64,000 nt of DNA from Frigidibacter sp. SD6-1 (GCF_030143255.1 NZ_JARJNR010000002.1:186001-250000); one strand, 5' to 3'; positions 26,318 through 38,881 are shown, counted from the stretch's first letter. Made by a program: numbers and translations. Notes: generated by a model not told the origin, from the sequence alone.

Positions 26318-27994
26318 TCAGAACAGCCCCTCGACGTTTCCTTCCGCGTTCAGCCTGATCACCTCGGCCGACGGTACCTTGGGCAGGCCCGGCATCGTCA
26401 TGATCTCGCCGCAGATCACCACGATGAAGCCGGCGCCCGCCGACAGGCGCACCTCGCGGACCGGCACCGAATGGCCCGTGGGCGCGCCACGGCGGTTCGG
26501 ATCGGTGGTGAAGCTGTACTGGGTCTTGGCCATGCAGACCGGGAAATGGCCGTAGCCCGCCTCTTCCCAGGCCTTCAGCTGGTCGCGGATCGACTTGTCG
26601 GCCAGAACCTCGTCAGCGTGATAGATGCGCTTGGCGACGGTCTCGATCTTCTGAAAGAGGCTCATCTCGTCGGGATAGAGCGGGGCGAAATTGGCCGATC
26701 CGCTTTCGGCGAGGCTCACGACCTTCTTCGCCAGGTCCTCGATGCCCGCCGAGCCGTTCGCCCAGTGCTTGCACAGGATCGCCTCGGCGCCCTGTTCGGC
26801 GACATAGGCCTTGACCGCTTCCACTTCCGCATCGGTGTCGGAATAGAAATGGTTGATCGCCACCACGACCGGCACGCCGAACGATTTCACGTTGGCGATA
26901 TGGCGGCCGAGGTTCGGGCAGCCTTTCCTGACCGCATCGACATTCTCGGCGCCCAGATCGGCCTTGGCGACGCCGCCGTTCATCTTCATCGCGCGCACGG
27001 TCGCGACGATGACTGCGGCCGAGGGCTTCAGCCCCGCCTTGCGACACTTGATGTCGAAGAACTTTTCCGCACCGAGGTCGGCCCCGAAGCCCGCTTCGGT
27101 CACGACATATTCCCCCAGCTTCAGCGCGGTCTTGGTCGCGATGACCGAATTGCAGCCGTGCGCAATGTTGGCGAACGGGCCGCCATGGACGAAGGCGGGG
27201 TTGTTTTCCAGCGTCTGCACCAGGTTCGGCTGCATCGCATCCTTCAGCAAAACGGTCATGGCGCCGTCGGCCTTCACGTCGCGGGCATAGACCGGCTTCT
27301 TGGCGCGGGTATAGCCGATGACGATGTCGCCCAGACGTTTCTGCAGGTCTTCTAGGTCTTTCGAGAGACAGAGGATCGCCATCACTTCCGAGGCGACCGT
27401 GATGTCGAAGCCGGTCTGGCGCGGGAAGCCGTTCGCGACACCGCCCAGCGACACGACGATGTCACGCAGCGCGCGGTCGTTCATGTCCATCACCCGGCGC
27501 CACGACACGCGGCGCTCGTCGATGTCAAGCTCGTTGCCCCAGTAGATATGGTTGTCGATCATCGCCGAGAGCAGGTTGTGCGCCGAGGTGATCGCGTGGA
27601 AATCGCCGGTGAAATGAAGGTTCATCTCCTCCATCGGCACGACCTGCGCGTAACCGCCGCCAGCCGCACCACCCTTCATGCCGAAGTTCGGCCCGAGCGA
27701 GGCTTCGCGGATGCAGATCACCGCCTTCTTGCCGATGCGGTTCAGACCGTCGCCAAGGCCCACGGTGGTCGTGGTCTTGCCCTCGCCCGCGGGCGTCGGG
27801 TTGATCGCGGTCACCAGGATCAGCTTGCCGTCCTGTCTGCCTTCCAGCGAGCGGATGAACTCCTGGCTGACCTTGGCCTTGTCGTGACCATAGGGCAGAA
27901 GATGCTCCGCCGGGATGGCCAGCTTGGCACCGATCTCCATGATCGGTTTCTTCTTCGCCTCGCGGGCAATCTCGATATCGGTCTTGAAACCCAT
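26318..27994 (-). CDS. fhs: Formate-tetrahydrofolate ligase
   Basis: A 558-residue enzyme that makes 10-formyl-THF from formate, THF and ATP. The nucleotide loop [14 protein letters not shown] and the conserved [16 protein letters not shown] and [14 protein letters not shown] blocks are intact. Preceded by AGGAGAG, a strong ribosome-binding site. With folD it links formate to the methylene-folate pool, relevant if methylated amines or C1 compounds are used. Confidence 0.96.
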   Translation of the reverse strand: MGFKTDIEIAREAKKKPIMEIGAKLAIPAEHLLPYGHDKAKVSQEFIRSLEGRQDGKLILVTAINPTPAGEGKTTTTVGLGDGLNRIGKKAVICIREASLGPNFGMKGGAAGGGYAQVVPMEEMNLHFTGDFHAITSAHNLLSAMIDNHIYWGNELDIDERRVSWRRVMDMNDRALRDIVVSLGGVANGFPRQTGFDITVASEVMAILCLSKDLEDLQKRLGDIVIGYTRAKKPVYARDVKADGAMTVLLKDAMQPNLVQTLENNPAFVHGGPFANIAHGCNSVIATKTALKLGEYVVTEAGFGADLGAEKFFDIKCRKAGLKPSAAVIVATVRAMKMNGGVAKADLGAENVDAVRKGCPNLGRHIANVKSFGVPVVVAINHFYSDTDAEVEAVKAYVAEQGAEAILCKHWANGSAGIEDLAKKVVSLAESGSANFAPLYPDEMSLFQKIETVAKRIYHADEVLADKSIRDQLKAWEEAGYGHFPVCMAKTQYSFTTDPNRRGAPTGHSVPVREVRLSAGAGFIVVICGEIMTMPGLPKVPSAEVIRLNAEGNVEGLF

Positions 27995-28129
27995 GGATCT
28001 CTCCTCTGATCACGGCGGCGGGCGCATTCCGGGGCACCGGCCTTTGCGAAAGGTTCTAGCCCCGGCACACGATGGGATACGGACGATTTCCGACATTTTC
28101 CAGTCGGGAATCGCCAAGGGGCTGTTTCT

Positions 28130-28735
28130 CTATCCGGCCGCCACCGCGGCCGTCTCCGGCGCCCAGGCCCGCTGGTCGGGAATATGCAGGCGCAGCCGGT
28201 CACCGACCTTCAATATCCCCTCGCGTTCCACCCAGGCGGTCACGCCGCGCCGCCCCTCCGCCGCCGGTTTGAAGGCCTTGCCATGGCCTGGCCGGGCAGC
28301 CTCGATCGTGCGGGCGGGGAACTGGCAGGGGCGGTTCTGCATGTCGATGACTAAAGTCGCGCCGCTTTCCGCCTGCAGGCGTGCGGAGGGCGGCAGGTGG
28401 CTGAAATCGGCGATGCCCGACACGACGACCGATGCCCCGACCCAGGCCGGGTCGATCGCCTCAAGCCCCAGCTCACGGGCAATCAGCGCCAGTTCCTCGG
28501 CGGAGACCAGCGACAGTTGCCGCGTATTCCGGATCTCGGTGCCGACTGGATGCTGGCTCTTCACCCGGCTGCAGGAGGGCCGCGTCAGGCCCGCATGGCA
28601 ATCGCCCGCCTCGCCCGCGAAGGTCAGAGCCATCTCGCCCAGCGCCAGGCTTTCCAGTTCCGGCCGGTCGCGATGCGCCATGCGACCAAGCCAGGTGACG
28701 GTGCCGACATGGTCGGTGGGGATGAGCGCGGGCAT
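28130..28735 (-). CDS. MOSC domain protein
   Basis: A 201-residue protein with the MOSC beta-fold, a module linked to molybdenum-cofactor sulfur handling. Conserved stretches are GDCHAGLTRPSCSR and the C-terminal RRGVTAWVEREGILKVGDRL. It starts one base after the tam stop, so it is translationally close to tam. Substrate unknown. Confidence 0.82.
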   Translation of the reverse strand: MPALIPTDHVGTVTWLGRMAHRDRPELESLALGEMALTFAGEAGDCHAGLTRPSCSRVKSQHPVGTEIRNTRQLSLVSAEELALIARELGLEAIDPAWVGASVVVSGIADFSHLPPSARLQAESGATLVIDMQNRPCQFPARTIEAARPGHGKAFKPAAEGRRGVTAWVEREGILKVGDRLRLHIPDQRAWAPETAAVAAG

Positions 28736-28736
28736 T

Positions 28737-29507
28737 CTACCTCGTGACGATCAGGAACAGGCGGCGGAAGGGGAAAAGGACAGAGCCGTCCGCCTCGGCC
28801 GGATAGGCGGATGCGAGCGCCGCCTCGTAGCGGGCAAGGAATTCACGGGCCTCGCTCTCTTCCATCTTCTCAAAGAAAGGCCGCATCGCGGTGGATTCGG
28901 TGAAGCGGCGCACCGGATGGCCGTCCTTCGACGGCGCAAGGCGCTGCACATAGTCGGTCTCCCAGACATTCACCTCGCCCAGCGGCGACAGCGTCCTTGC
29001 GTATTCGACCGGCGGCGCGACCGGCGCTTGCCAGCCGGACAGGTCGAAGCGACCCGGGAACATGTCGGCGGCGAAATCCCTCAGAAATCGGTGCGACGGC
29101 GCGCCATACTGGCGCGGCATCTGCACGGCAAGCGAGCCCCCGGGCGCCAGGAAGCCCGCAAATCGGGGCAGAAGCGCGCCGTGATCGGGCAGCCAGTGCA
29201 GCGCCGCATTGGAAAAGATCAGCGCGGGCGGCTGATCGGGCGACCAGTCGCCCGCGTCCGCCTCTTCCAGCCGCGCGTAAATCCCCCGCTCGGCCGCCTT
29301 GGCCAGCATCGCGGGCGACGCGTCGATGCCAAGCAACTGAAGCCCCGGCCAGCGCCGCGCCAGTTCCGGCCCGACGACCCCGTCGCCACAGCCGAGATCG
29401 ACAATCGCCCCCGCAGGCAGGTCCGGCACCCGGTCCATGAGATCGAGCGCCGGGCGCAGCCTCAGGTCACGGAAGCGGGCATAGGCGTCGGGGTTCCAGT
29501 CCGCCAT
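28737..29507 (-). CDS. tam: Trans-aconitate 2-methyltransferase
   Basis: A 256-residue class I SAM methyltransferase. The start WNPDAYARFRDLRLRPALDL and motif I VDLGCGDGVV are characteristic of Tam, which methylates the toxic citrate-cycle by-product trans-aconitate. FSNAALHWLPDH is motif II/III. It lies 15 bases downstream of ftsH on the same strand. Confidence 0.9.
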   Translation of the reverse strand: MADWNPDAYARFRDLRLRPALDLMDRVPDLPAGAIVDLGCGDGVVGPELARRWPGLQLLGIDASPAMLAKAAERGIYARLEEADAGDWSPDQPPALIFSNAALHWLPDHGALLPRFAGFLAPGGSLAVQMPRQYGAPSHRFLRDFAADMFPGRFDLSGWQAPVAPPVEYARTLSPLGEVNVWETDYVQRLAPSKDGHPVRRFTESTAMRPFFEKMEESEAREFLARYEAALASAYPAEADGSVLFPFRRLFLIVTR

Positions 29508-29522
29508 CGCCCGCCCCTCCGA

Positions 29523-31439
<1,917 letters not shown>

Positions 31440-31539
31440 GGAAGCCTCCAGTTATCTTCTCGCGCGGGGCCGGGTCGGCCGGAGCATCCCGGGGGCCGCC
31501 GCGCAGTTCCTGACTAAAATAGAGATTAGCGTGCCGGGT

Positions 31540-32796
31540 TCAATGCACGATTAAGCCATGAACGAGGCTTGTCTTGTCATAAAGGCACTCTACCGCCCAT
31601 CCTTCGGCCCGTCCTGCCAGCGGCGCGGCGATCAGCCGACCGTTTTGCCAGACCGCCGGTGACGCCAGAAGCGACGGCCGCGGCGAGCCCGTCGCCCGCC
31701 AGTCGGGGCATTCGGCGAGCCCCGCCTCGCCCAAAGCGCGAACCTCCTGCCCCGGCTCGGCCGGCCCGGTCACGCGCCAGCGCCCATCCCAGACCCTTCC
31801 GATCTGCGCCGTCACGCCCAAGACCGCCGCTGGCTCACGGGTGATGTGTAGCGTGCCCTTGCGCGGCAGGATGATGCACCCCGACAGCGTCGCCCGGGTC
31901 CCCGACAGCGCCTTGGCCAGAACCGCCTTCAGCGCGTCGAAGCGCGGGCGGTAGTCAGTTCCCGAGACCAGCATCAGCGCCTGCGCAAACAGCCGGTATC
32001 GCAACTCTTCCGCCGCGCCGCCCATTTCGTCGCGGGCAAGGATCACATCCCCGGCCTCGACCCTCGCCGCTTGCCTCGCCAGCGCCGCCGCCGCCTCGGC
32101 CAGCGCCGCCCGCGCCATCGCCATCCGCTCTGCCGTGTCCACAAGACCCTCGACGGATAGGCCAAGCGGCGCGAGCGCGCCAAGCGCAGCGCGCGCCTTC
32201 ACCCGGTCATAGCTCGCATCCTCGTTCGTCGGATCCTCGATCCAGCTCACCCCGCGCGCGGCAAGAAAGGCGCGCAGCGCCGCCCGCCGCGCCGTCAGAA
32301 GCGGCCTGACCCAACGCCGTCCCAGATGGTCGCGGCTGTCCGCCATGCCCGACAACCCGTCCACCCCCGATCCACGCGCCAGCCGCATCAGAACCGTCTC
32401 GGCCTGATCGTCTGCCGTATGGCCAAGCGCGACAGTCCCGATCCCTTCCTCCTTCGCCCACTCCGCGATCAGCCCATAGCGCGCCCGCCTTGCGCGGTCG
32501 GACAGGTTTCCGCCCTCCGGTCCGCCTTCCCAGCGCAACGTCCGGTGCGGCAGGCCAAGTGCCCTGGCCGCCGCGGCCACGCCCGCTGCCTCCGCCGCCG
32601 CCTCGGGTCGCAAGCCATGGTCGACCGTGATCACCGTAAGATCCGGGCCGCACTCCCGCCGCCAGTCGTTCAGCAGATGCAGCAGCGCCACGGAATCCCC
32701 GCCCCCCGAAACGGCGACGCCCAGCCGCGCGGGCGGGCTGGGCGTGAAGAAGGTCCGGACAAGGGTCGCGAGGTCCGCTTGATCCGTCACTGGCAT
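31540..32796 (-). CDS. tilS: tRNA(Ile)-lysidine synthase
   Basis: A 418-residue N-type ATP pyrophosphatase that converts C34 of the CAU-anticodon tRNA(Ile) to lysidine. The PP-loop SGGGDSVAL is near residue 31 and the ALGHTADDQAETVLMRLARG block follows. Its start overlaps the end of cpoB by ten bases. The essential neighbour ftsH follows on the same strand. Confidence 0.94.
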   Translation of the reverse strand: MPVTDQADLATLVRTFFTPSPPARLGVAVSGGGDSVALLHLLNDWRRECGPDLTVITVDHGLRPEAAAEAAGVAAAARALGLPHRTLRWEGGPEGGNLSDRARRARYGLIAEWAKEEGIGTVALGHTADDQAETVLMRLARGSGVDGLSGMADSRDHLGRRWVRPLLTARRAALRAFLAARGVSWIEDPTNEDASYDRVKARAALGALAPLGLSVEGLVDTAERMAMARAALAEAAAALARQAARVEAGDVILARDEMGGAAEELRYRLFAQALMLVSGTDYRPRFDALKAVLAKALSGTRATLSGCIILPRKGTLHITREPAAVLGVTAQIGRVWDGRWRVTGPAEPGQEVRALGEAGLAECPDWRATGSPRPSLLASPAVWQNGRLIAAPLAGRAEGWAVECLYDKTSLVHGLIVH

Positions 32797-33656
32797 CCGA
32801 GCGACTGCATGGTGGACCGCGCCTCGCCCGCTTCGGGCGCCTGCGGGAACCGCGCGGGCACTTCGTTCAAGGTGACGCAGGCATCCTGCGTCTGGCCAAG
32901 CAGGCCAAGCGCCGCCCCGAGCCGCAGAAGCGAGGCGGGCGCACGCGGCCCCGCCGGATCGCCGGAGAAGGAGGCGAGATAGGCCCGCGCCGATCCCGCC
33001 GCGTCACCAGTATGTCCAAGCGCCTCGCCCTGCAGGAACTGCGCCTCGCCGGTCAGGGGGCCGCCCGGATAATTCGCCACGAACTGCGCAAAGCCAAGCG
33101 AGGCGCCGGGATAATCGCCCGCATCGAGCTTGGCCTTGGCCGCGTCGAAATCGGCCTGCTCGTTCATCGCAAGTTCAACCTTGGGCGCGTCAAGCGTTGC
33201 CGTGGGGGCGGTCGTAGCTCCGCCCGTCGCGGGCACCGCGCCAGCCGCATCGCCGCCGATCGTCGCCGTGATCGGCAGGTTCGCCGGATCGCAGCCCTCT
33301 TCCAGCTCGCAGATCCGAAACTCCAGATCGCCGACCCGGTTGGTGCCGTCGGCCACCACCTTCTCGACCCTCAGCTGCAACTGCTCGGTCGCCGCCGTCA
33401 GCCGCGACAGCTCCGCCTCCATCGCATTCATCCGGTCAAGCGCGCCCGGGCCGCCCGCGGCCTGAATCGCCGCCTGCCCGCCCGCGACAAGCTCGGACCG
33501 CAAGGCCTGCAACTGGCCCGCCAGCACCTGCAATTCGGCGCGCATCTGGGCAAGGCTCTCGGCCTTGTCCTGCGCCGCCGCACTGCTCATGGCCCCTCCG
33601 GCGGCCAGAAGGGCCGCCGAAAGAAACGATCCTGCGAGAAAGGCTCTCAGTGCCAC
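32787..33656 (-). CDS. cpoB: Cell division coordinator CpoB (YbgF)
   Basis: A 289-residue periplasmic protein of the Tol-Pal system. It starts with GTG and has a signal peptide (about 1-28, AAGGAMSSAAAQ), a coiled-coil region (about 35-115) and C-terminal TPR units (about 170-285, with FDAAKAKLDAGDYPGASLGF). It couples outer-membrane constriction with wall synthesis. Eight bases separate it from pal. Confidence 0.9.
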   Translation of the reverse strand: MALRAFLAGSFLSAALLAAGGAMSSAAAQDKAESLAQMRAELQVLAGQLQALRSELVAGGQAAIQAAGGPGALDRMNAMEAELSRLTAATEQLQLRVEKVVADGTNRVGDLEFRICELEEGCDPANLPITATIGGDAAGAVPATGGATTAPTATLDAPKVELAMNEQADFDAAKAKLDAGDYPGASLGFAQFVANYPGGPLTGEAQFLQGEALGHTGDAAGSARAYLASFSGDPAGPRAPASLLRLGAALGLLGQTQDACVTLNEVPARFPQAPEAGEARSTMQSLGCQ

Positions 33657-33663
33657 GATCGCC

Positions 33664-34200
33664 TCAGACCCCTGCGCCCGCGCCGATCACCGTGACCGAG
33701 CGGCGGTTCTGGGCAAAGCAGCTTTCCTCCGAACAGACCGCAAGCGGGCGTTCCTTGCCGTAGGAGACGGTCTTCAACCGGGCCCCGGCCACGCCCTGCG
33801 CGATCAGGTACTGTTGCACGGCGCTGGCGCGGCGGGCGCCGAGGGCGAGGTTGTAGTCCCGCGTGCCCTGTTCGTCGGCATGGCCCTCGATGATCGCGGT
33901 CGCGGCGGGGTGCGAGTTCAGCCACTGCGCCTGCGCGGTCAGCGTCGCCTGCGCCTCGGGCGTCAGCACCGACTGGTCGACGGCGAAACGCACGGTATCG
34001 CCGATCCGCTGGTTGAAATAAGCCACGGAATTCGGGTCGTTCGGATCGCCGAGCGCGCCCGAGGTGATGCCGCCCGCACCGCCAAGGCCGCCCGCGCCAC
34101 CGGCGCCGGCACCGCCCGCGCCAAAGCCGCGCTGGGGATTGTTACAAGCGGCCAGCGCCAGCGCGCCGACCATCAGGATCGTCAGGGAAAGTTTGTTCAT
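33664..34200 (-). CDS. pal: Peptidoglycan-associated lipoprotein Pal
   Basis: A 178-residue lipoprotein with lipobox LAAC (Cys19), a Gly/Ala-rich linker at about 25-50 and a C-terminal OmpA domain (about 65-175) with IIEGHADEQGTRDYNLALG and RRASAVQQYL. It anchors the outer membrane to peptidoglycan and works with TolB just upstream. Confidence 0.95.
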   Translation of the reverse strand: MNKLSLTILMVGALALAACNNPQRGFGAGGAGAGGAGGLGGAGGITSGALGDPNDPNSVAYFNQRIGDTVRFAVDQSVLTPEAQATLTAQAQWLNSHPAATAIIEGHADEQGTRDYNLALGARRASAVQQYLIAQGVAGARLKTVSYGKERPLAVCSEESCFAQNRRSVTVIGAGAGV

Positions 34201-34280
34201 CTGCTCCGCCTCTTTTTTTCTGCCCGAAGGTTGCCTTCAATCTATCATCCCGTTTGACGCTTGGAAACGCCCCTTCCGCC

Positions 34281-35606
34281 TCACGGCAGAAGCGGCGACC
34301 AGGCCGGGTCGGACGCCGCGCCGACGGTCGGCACCTGCCTGAGCGCCCGGCCCGAGATATCGACCGAATAAAGCTGCGCCGAGCCTGCCGCGCCGGGGCT
34401 TTCGCGGGTGAACATGATCACCCGCCCGTTCGGTGCCCAGGTCGGGCCTTCGTCGAGGTAGGAGGCGGTCAGAAGCCGTTCCTCGCTGCCATCGGTGCGC
34501 ATGACGCCGATATGGAACCGCCCGCCGTTTTGCTTGGTGAAGGCCACGAGATCGCCGCGCGGCGACCAGACCGGCGTCGAATAGCGCCCCTCGCCCGACG
34601 ATACCCGCACCGGCTCGCCGCCCGAGACCGGCATGATATAGATCTGCTGGTTGCCCGACCGGTCGCTTTCAAAGGCGATCTGGCTGCCGTCGGGGCTGAA
34701 GGACGGCGCCGTCTCGATCGAGGGCGCATTCGTCAGCTGCGTCGTCTGGCCCGAGGACAGGGACATCGCGTACAGGTCTGTATTGCCGTCATTTTCCAGC
34801 GAGAAGACCACCGTATCGCCATCGGGCGAGAAGCGCGGCGCGAAGGTCATGTTGCCCTGCAGATCGGCGATGGCGCGCGCTTGCAGCGTGGCGAGGTCCA
34901 TCAGCTTGATCCGGGGGAAGCCGCTATCGAACGACGTATAGAGAATCCGGTCCCCCGCGGCCGAGAAGCGCGGCGCCAGCACAATCGCGGAGGCATCGGT
35001 CAGATACTGCACATTCGCCCCGTCATAATCCATGATGGCGAGCTGCTTCTGCCGCGCATCCTTCGGTCCGCTCTCGGAAACGAACACCACCCTGCTGTCG
35101 AAATAGGGGCCCTCGCCGGTGATCTCGTGATAGACCGCATCGGCGATCTTGTGCGCGATCCGGCGCCAGTCACCCTGCCCGCCGCCGAACTGGAAACCGT
35201 CATTGTAGGCTTCGCCCGCGAAAACGTCGTGGAGGCGGAATTTCACATTGATCCGCCCGTCGCCGCCCACCGCGACCGCGCCCGAAATCAGCACCTGCGC
35301 ATTGATCGCCTTCCAGTCGGCAAAGGCGACCGGCGCGTCGAAGCTGGTAACCTGGCTGATGTAGGCGCCAGTCGGAATGTCCTTCAACAGGCCAGTACCG
35401 GTCAGATCGGCGCGGATCACGTCGGTGATTGCCTGTGCGACATCGGCCGCGCCGCCCTCGTCAACGAAGGTCGGCAGCGCATAAGGCAAGGGCTCGATCA
35501 CCGGATTGTCGAAAACGATCCGGGGGCGATCCTGAGCCTGCGCGGAACCCGGAGGCACGAGCGCGGCAAACAGCAGAAGACCTGCCACGAAAACCCTGTT
35601 CAACAT
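34281..35606 (-). CDS. tolB: Tol-Pal system beta-propeller protein TolB
   Basis: A 441-residue periplasmic protein. A signal peptide (about 1-22, ending AQAQ) leads to the N-terminal TolB domain and a C-terminal WD-type propeller with repeated FSPDG blades ([26 protein letters not shown]). The ATG at 35606 is chosen because GGGAAGG precedes it and it begins the signal; upstream in-frame ATGs give a poor leader. It lies 104 bp after tolA. Confidence 0.93.
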   Translation of the reverse strand: MLNRVFVAGLLLFAALVPPGSAQAQDRPRIVFDNPVIEPLPYALPTFVDEGGAADVAQAITDVIRADLTGTGLLKDIPTGAYISQVTSFDAPVAFADWKAINAQVLISGAVAVGGDGRINVKFRLHDVFAGEAYNDGFQFGGGQGDWRRIAHKIADAVYHEITGEGPYFDSRVVFVSESGPKDARQKQLAIMDYDGANVQYLTDASAIVLAPRFSAAGDRILYTSFDSGFPRIKLMDLATLQARAIADLQGNMTFAPRFSPDGDTVVFSLENDGNTDLYAMSLSSGQTTQLTNAPSIETAPSFSPDGSQIAFESDRSGNQQIYIMPVSGGEPVRVSSGEGRYSTPVWSPRGDLVAFTKQNGGRFHIGVMRTDGSEERLLTASYLDEGPTWAPNGRVIMFTRESPGAAGSAQLYSVDISGRALRQVPTVGAASDPAWSPLLP

Positions 35607-35710
35607 CTGCCTTCCCTCAAACATACTCGTCCCTACTGTGCATATCATCCGCCGACAGGCGATGGTCAATTTCGCGGTTTCTTCCCCGCAACGCGACGCT
35701 GCATACCGCA

Positions 35711-36910
35711 TCACCGGATTCCCTTGGTGTTTTCGAAGACCATCTCGATCTCCTTCCAGGTTTCATACTTGCCCTCTGGCATCGGATAGCCGTCGGCCCC
35801 GCACCGCAGGATCGCGCGCCGGGCGGCCTGAAACGCCGTCTGTACCGCCGCATCGCTGCCCTCCGAACCCAGAAGCTCGACGCTTGCCGGTTTGGTATCT
35901 TGCGAAAATTTCACCAGAACGGTCACGACCGCGCGGGTCGCGTCGGTCGAAACCGCCCCGAGGCTCCAGCATTTGTTCACATCCACCTTGATGGCCTCCA
36001 GCTCCCCGCTCGTGAGAGGCGGCCCCCGTTCGGCGGCGCCCGTCCCCGGCGCAGGCTCCTCGGAGGCCTCGCCCGACAAAGCCTCGCCCAGTGCCGCCGC
36101 GACCGCATCGTCAGCATTCACGCTCGGCGCCTCGGCCGGCACCTCGGCAGGCGCCTCGGGCGGGGCCTCCGCCGTCTCGACCGGCGCAGGCTTCGGTTCC
36201 TCTGGCTTCCTCTCGGGCTTCTTCTGCGGTCGCGGCGAGGTCGCGGGCGCGGCGGTTTCCGGCTCCTTGTCCTTGTTCTCCTCGGTCAGAAGCACTTCGC
36301 CCGTGTCCCTGGGCGCGGCCTCCTCGGTCGGAGGCTCGGGCGTCATGTCCGGCGCGGGTTCGGCCGTCGTCGCCTCGGTCACCGTGTCCGAGGTCGTGGT
36401 CTCGGGCGGGCTGTCGGGCGAGGGGTCGGGCGCCACGATCTCGGCCGCCTTGGGTTGCGGCTTGTCGGTCGGCTGATCGGGGATCTGCGACAGGCTGTCG
36501 GGCGTAGGCGCCGTGGTTTCCTCGGGCGGCGCATCGGTCACCTCGGCCTCGACCACCTGCGTCTCCTCGACATCCGGCGGCTGTTCCGGCTCGGGCTGGG
36601 TGACCTCGGGCGCGGGCTGCGGCTCGGGCTTGGTCTCGGGCTTCGGCCTCGCCGGCGGCGCGACGCTCGCCTCGGGCGCCGACGGCTGGGGCGGGCTCTC
36701 TTCGGCCGCCGTGGGCTTGCGGCCCTCAAGTTCGGCAAATTCCGCCGATGACATCAGCGAGACATTGGTGGCAATCGGCGCGGGCGCCGGTTCCGGCGTG
36801 AAGAAGATGCCGCCCAGCAACGCCCAGAGGATCAGCGCCAGATGCGCGCCCCCCGAGACGTAAAGACCGATGCGCATCGCCCGGTCCTCTGGAAGCCATC
36901 TCTCCAGCAT
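35711..36910 (-). CDS. tolA: TolA-like energy-transducing protein
   Basis: A 399-residue protein with one N-terminal membrane helix (about 12-37), a long Pro/Glu/Ala-rich periplasmic arm (about 50-300, low complexity) and a C-terminal TonB/TolA-type domain ([13 protein letters not shown] to the end). It carries proton-motive energy from TolQR to TolB-Pal. The arm is a proline/glutamate type rather than the Lys/Ala helix of enterobacterial TolA. It starts one base after the tolR stop. Confidence 0.88.
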   Translation of the reverse strand: MLERWLPEDRAMRIGLYVSGGAHLALILWALLGGIFFTPEPAPAPIATNVSLMSSAEFAELEGRKPTAAEESPPQPSAPEASVAPPARPKPETKPEPQPAPEVTQPEPEQPPDVEETQVVEAEVTDAPPEETTAPTPDSLSQIPDQPTDKPQPKAAEIVAPDPSPDSPPETTTSDTVTEATTAEPAPDMTPEPPTEEAAPRDTGEVLLTEENKDKEPETAAPATSPRPQKKPERKPEEPKPAPVETAEAPPEAPAEVPAEAPSVNADDAVAAALGEALSGEASEEPAPGTGAAERGPPLTSGELEAIKVDVNKCWSLGAVSTDATRAVVTVLVKFSQDTKPASVELLGSEGSDAAVQTAFQAARRAILRCGADGYPMPEGKYETWKEIEMVFENTKGIR

Positions 36911-36911
36911 C

Positions 36912-37397
36912 TCAGCCGCCGTTCTGGCCCGCGCCGTTCATCGACGGCCCGCCGCCGTCGGTGACGAGCGTGATGTTGGAAAAGCCGCCATTGTTCAGCG
37001 CCCCCATCACCTGCACCACCCGCTCGTAGGGAATGGCGCCATCGGCGCGCAGGAACAGCTTGTCATCCTGCCGCTCGGCCGCGATGGCCTGCAGCTTGGC
37101 GATCAACTCGCCCTCGGCAATCGGCGTGTTCTGGATCGAGATCGTGCCATCGGCCTGAACCGAAATGGTCAAGGGCTCCTCCTGCTCGGTCGGCACGGCC
37201 TTCGCCGCCGTCTTCGGCAGTTCAAGCGGCACACCCACGGTCAGAAGCGGCGCTGCCACCATGAAGATGATCAGAAGCACCAGCATCACGTCCACGAAGG
37301 GCGTGACGTTGATCTCGCTCATCACCGCCGCCTTGCCGCGCGAGCCACGGCGGCGCCGTCCGCCCCCGCCCCCGCGCTTCATCACACCTGCGCCCAT
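36912..37397 (-). CDS. tolR: Biopolymer transport protein TolR
   Basis: A 161-residue ExbD/TolR protein. A basic Gly/Arg-rich start is followed by INVTPFVDVMLVLLIIFMVA, which includes the proton-pathway aspartate, and a periplasmic domain. Lies three bases from tolQ. Confidence 0.95.
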   Translation of the reverse strand: MGAGVMKRGGGGGRRRRGSRGKAAVMSEINVTPFVDVMLVLLIIFMVAAPLLTVGVPLELPKTAAKAVPTEQEEPLTISVQADGTISIQNTPIAEGELIAKLQAIAAERQDDKLFLRADGAIPYERVVQVMGALNNGGFSNITLVTDGGGPSMNGAGQNGG

Positions 37398-37400
37398 GGC

Positions 37401-38099
37401 TCAGGCGTCCAGCTGGCGTGACAGGATGGTGGCGAATTCGTCGGCAAAGGCCTCGTAGCCGCCGATGATCCGGTCGCTGTCGGTGGAAAGCTTGTTGTAG
37501 AAGATGACCGCCGGGATCGCCGCCAGAAGGCCGAGCGCCGTCGCCACCAGCGCCTCGGCGATACCGGGCGCCACGACGGCGAGCGAGGTGTTCTGGCTGA
37601 TCGCGATCTGCTCGAAGGCGACCTTGATCCCCCAGACCGTGCCGAAAAGCCCGATGAACGGCGCGGTGGATCCCACGGTCGCCAGGAAGGGCAGACCGCG
37701 CGTCAGATCCTCGGTTTCCTTCTGGATCGCCACATCCATCGACCGGTCGATGCGCGCCTGCGCGCCGGCGATCAGCGCGCCATCCTGGCGGTGGCTCCGC
37801 CGCCATTCGATCATGCCGGAGGCAAAGATCGCCTCGGACCCGCCCTGCGGCGCCGAGCCGATCTTGTCGAAAAGCTCGTCGAGCGGCTCGCCCGACCAGA
37901 AGGCCTGATCGAACAGTCCCGCCTCACCCCGCGCCTTGCGGTAGGTGATGAATTTCTGGATGATGATCGCCCAGGACCAGACCGAGGCGACGATCAGCAT
38001 CAGCATCACGATCTTCACGATGAAGGATGCGCGCGCGAAAAGCGCGAGCAAGGAGAAGTCGATCTCCGCCGCATGCTGGGCAAGTGCTGTGGTTTCCAT
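37401..38099 (-). CDS. tolQ: Biopolymer transport protein TolQ
   Basis: A 232-residue MotA/TolQ/ExbB-type channel protein with three helices; the conserved PFIGLFGTVWGIKVAFEQI and VVAPGIAEALVATALGLLAA blocks are present. The ATG at 38099 is chosen as METTALAQHAAEIDFS is a normal TolQ start; the frame remains open upstream through the repeat-rich gap. It heads tolQRAB-pal-cpoB. The 380-bp gap before it means a promoter of its own is likely. Confidence 0.94.
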   Translation of the reverse strand: METTALAQHAAEIDFSLLALFARASFIVKIVMLMLIVASVWSWAIIIQKFITYRKARGEAGLFDQAFWSGEPLDELFDKIGSAPQGGSEAIFASGMIEWRRSHRQDGALIAGAQARIDRSMDVAIQKETEDLTRGLPFLATVGSTAPFIGLFGTVWGIKVAFEQIAISQNTSLAVVAPGIAEALVATALGLLAAIPAVIFYNKLSTDSDRIIGGYEAFADEFATILSRQLDA

Positions 38100-38479
38100 A
38101 ACTCTGCTCGCGTTTGGGCCGCCTGTCCGAACGGCTCTGATTTGACGCGATTCTAGCCTGCTTTCCTGGCGAAGGAAACGGGGCGCGCCGGAAATCCGCC
38201 GATCCGGGCGCCACGGCTGAAATCTCCTGAAACATCGCGCCCGCCGCAGGCCTGTCGTGATCCAGCGGAGCCGCGCCCGAAAGGGCGCGGCACGCCTTTC
38301 CTCTCGCGGCCCGCGCACAAGGCGCGGGCCGCTCGGCGCGCCTCCGGCGGGAGTATTTCAGGACAGAAAGGACAGACCACTCCTCTCACTTTCTGTCTCC
38401 AAGTACTCCGGGAGGGGCGCGGGGAGGGCAGCGCCCTCCCCGCACGGATCGGCCGGGCGAAGCCCGGACGAAATTTCCT
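38100..38479. repeat. Hairpin-rich gap between ybgC and tolQ, with two inverted GGAGTATTT motifs
   Basis: No gene is seen. The gap holds three strong hairpins: 38270-38291 (9 bp, GAAA tetraloop), 38306-38332 (11 bp, loop ACAAG) and 38421-38441 (9 bp, loop AGC). Between the last two are copies of the GGAGTATTT...CAGAAAG motif, one on the plus strand (38344-38370) and one on the minus strand (38389-38415), facing each other. The leftmost 150 bp next to tolQ have no hairpin and could hold its promoter. Confidence 0.75.
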
Positions 38480-38881
38480 TCAGTGCACCGCGGGGAATAA
38501 CTTCCGTCGAATGTCTGCCGGGAGCCGCGCCGCCTGTCCCGTCTCGGTGAGGCAAACGAGTGTCACCTGCGCCGTGAAGAGCCGCTCTCCCGCACGCAGC
38601 ACCTCCTGTTCAAGCTGAATGCGGGCGCCGGTCGCGCCGACGGGTCGCGTGAGCACCGTCAGTTCATCATCGAACCGTGCCGGTTTCAGATAGTCCGCCT
38701 CGACCCGACGCACTGCGAAGACGATCCCTTCCTCACGCTTCAGCCGCCCCTGATCGACGCCAAGGGACCTGACCCATTCCGTACGGCCACGCTCGATGAA
38801 TTTCAGATAATTGGCATAATAGACGATGCCCGCGAGGTCGGTGTCCTCGTAATAGACGCGGATCGGGAAGATGTGGGACAT
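38480..38881 (-). CDS. ybgC: YbgC-type acyl-CoA thioesterase
   Basis: A 133-residue hot-dog fold thioesterase. The active-site segment YYEDTDLAGIVYYANYLKF carries Asp15. It is the usual companion of tol-pal, acting on acyl-CoA in phospholipid metabolism. Here it is separated from tolQ by 380 bp of repeats and preceded by mttB instead of ruvB. Confidence 0.93.
   Translation of the reverse strand: MSHIFPIRVYYEDTDLAGIVYYANYLKFIERGRTEWVRSLGVDQGRLKREEGIVFAVRRVEADYLKPARFDDELTVLTRPVGATGARIQLEQEVLRAGERLFTAQVTLVCLTETGQAARLPADIRRKLFPAVH

Noticed and set aside
27995-28129. Possible folate riboswitch upstream of fhs
   Set aside because: The 135-bp gap contains no conserved core that I can match to THF riboswitch classes; only weak local pairing is visible.
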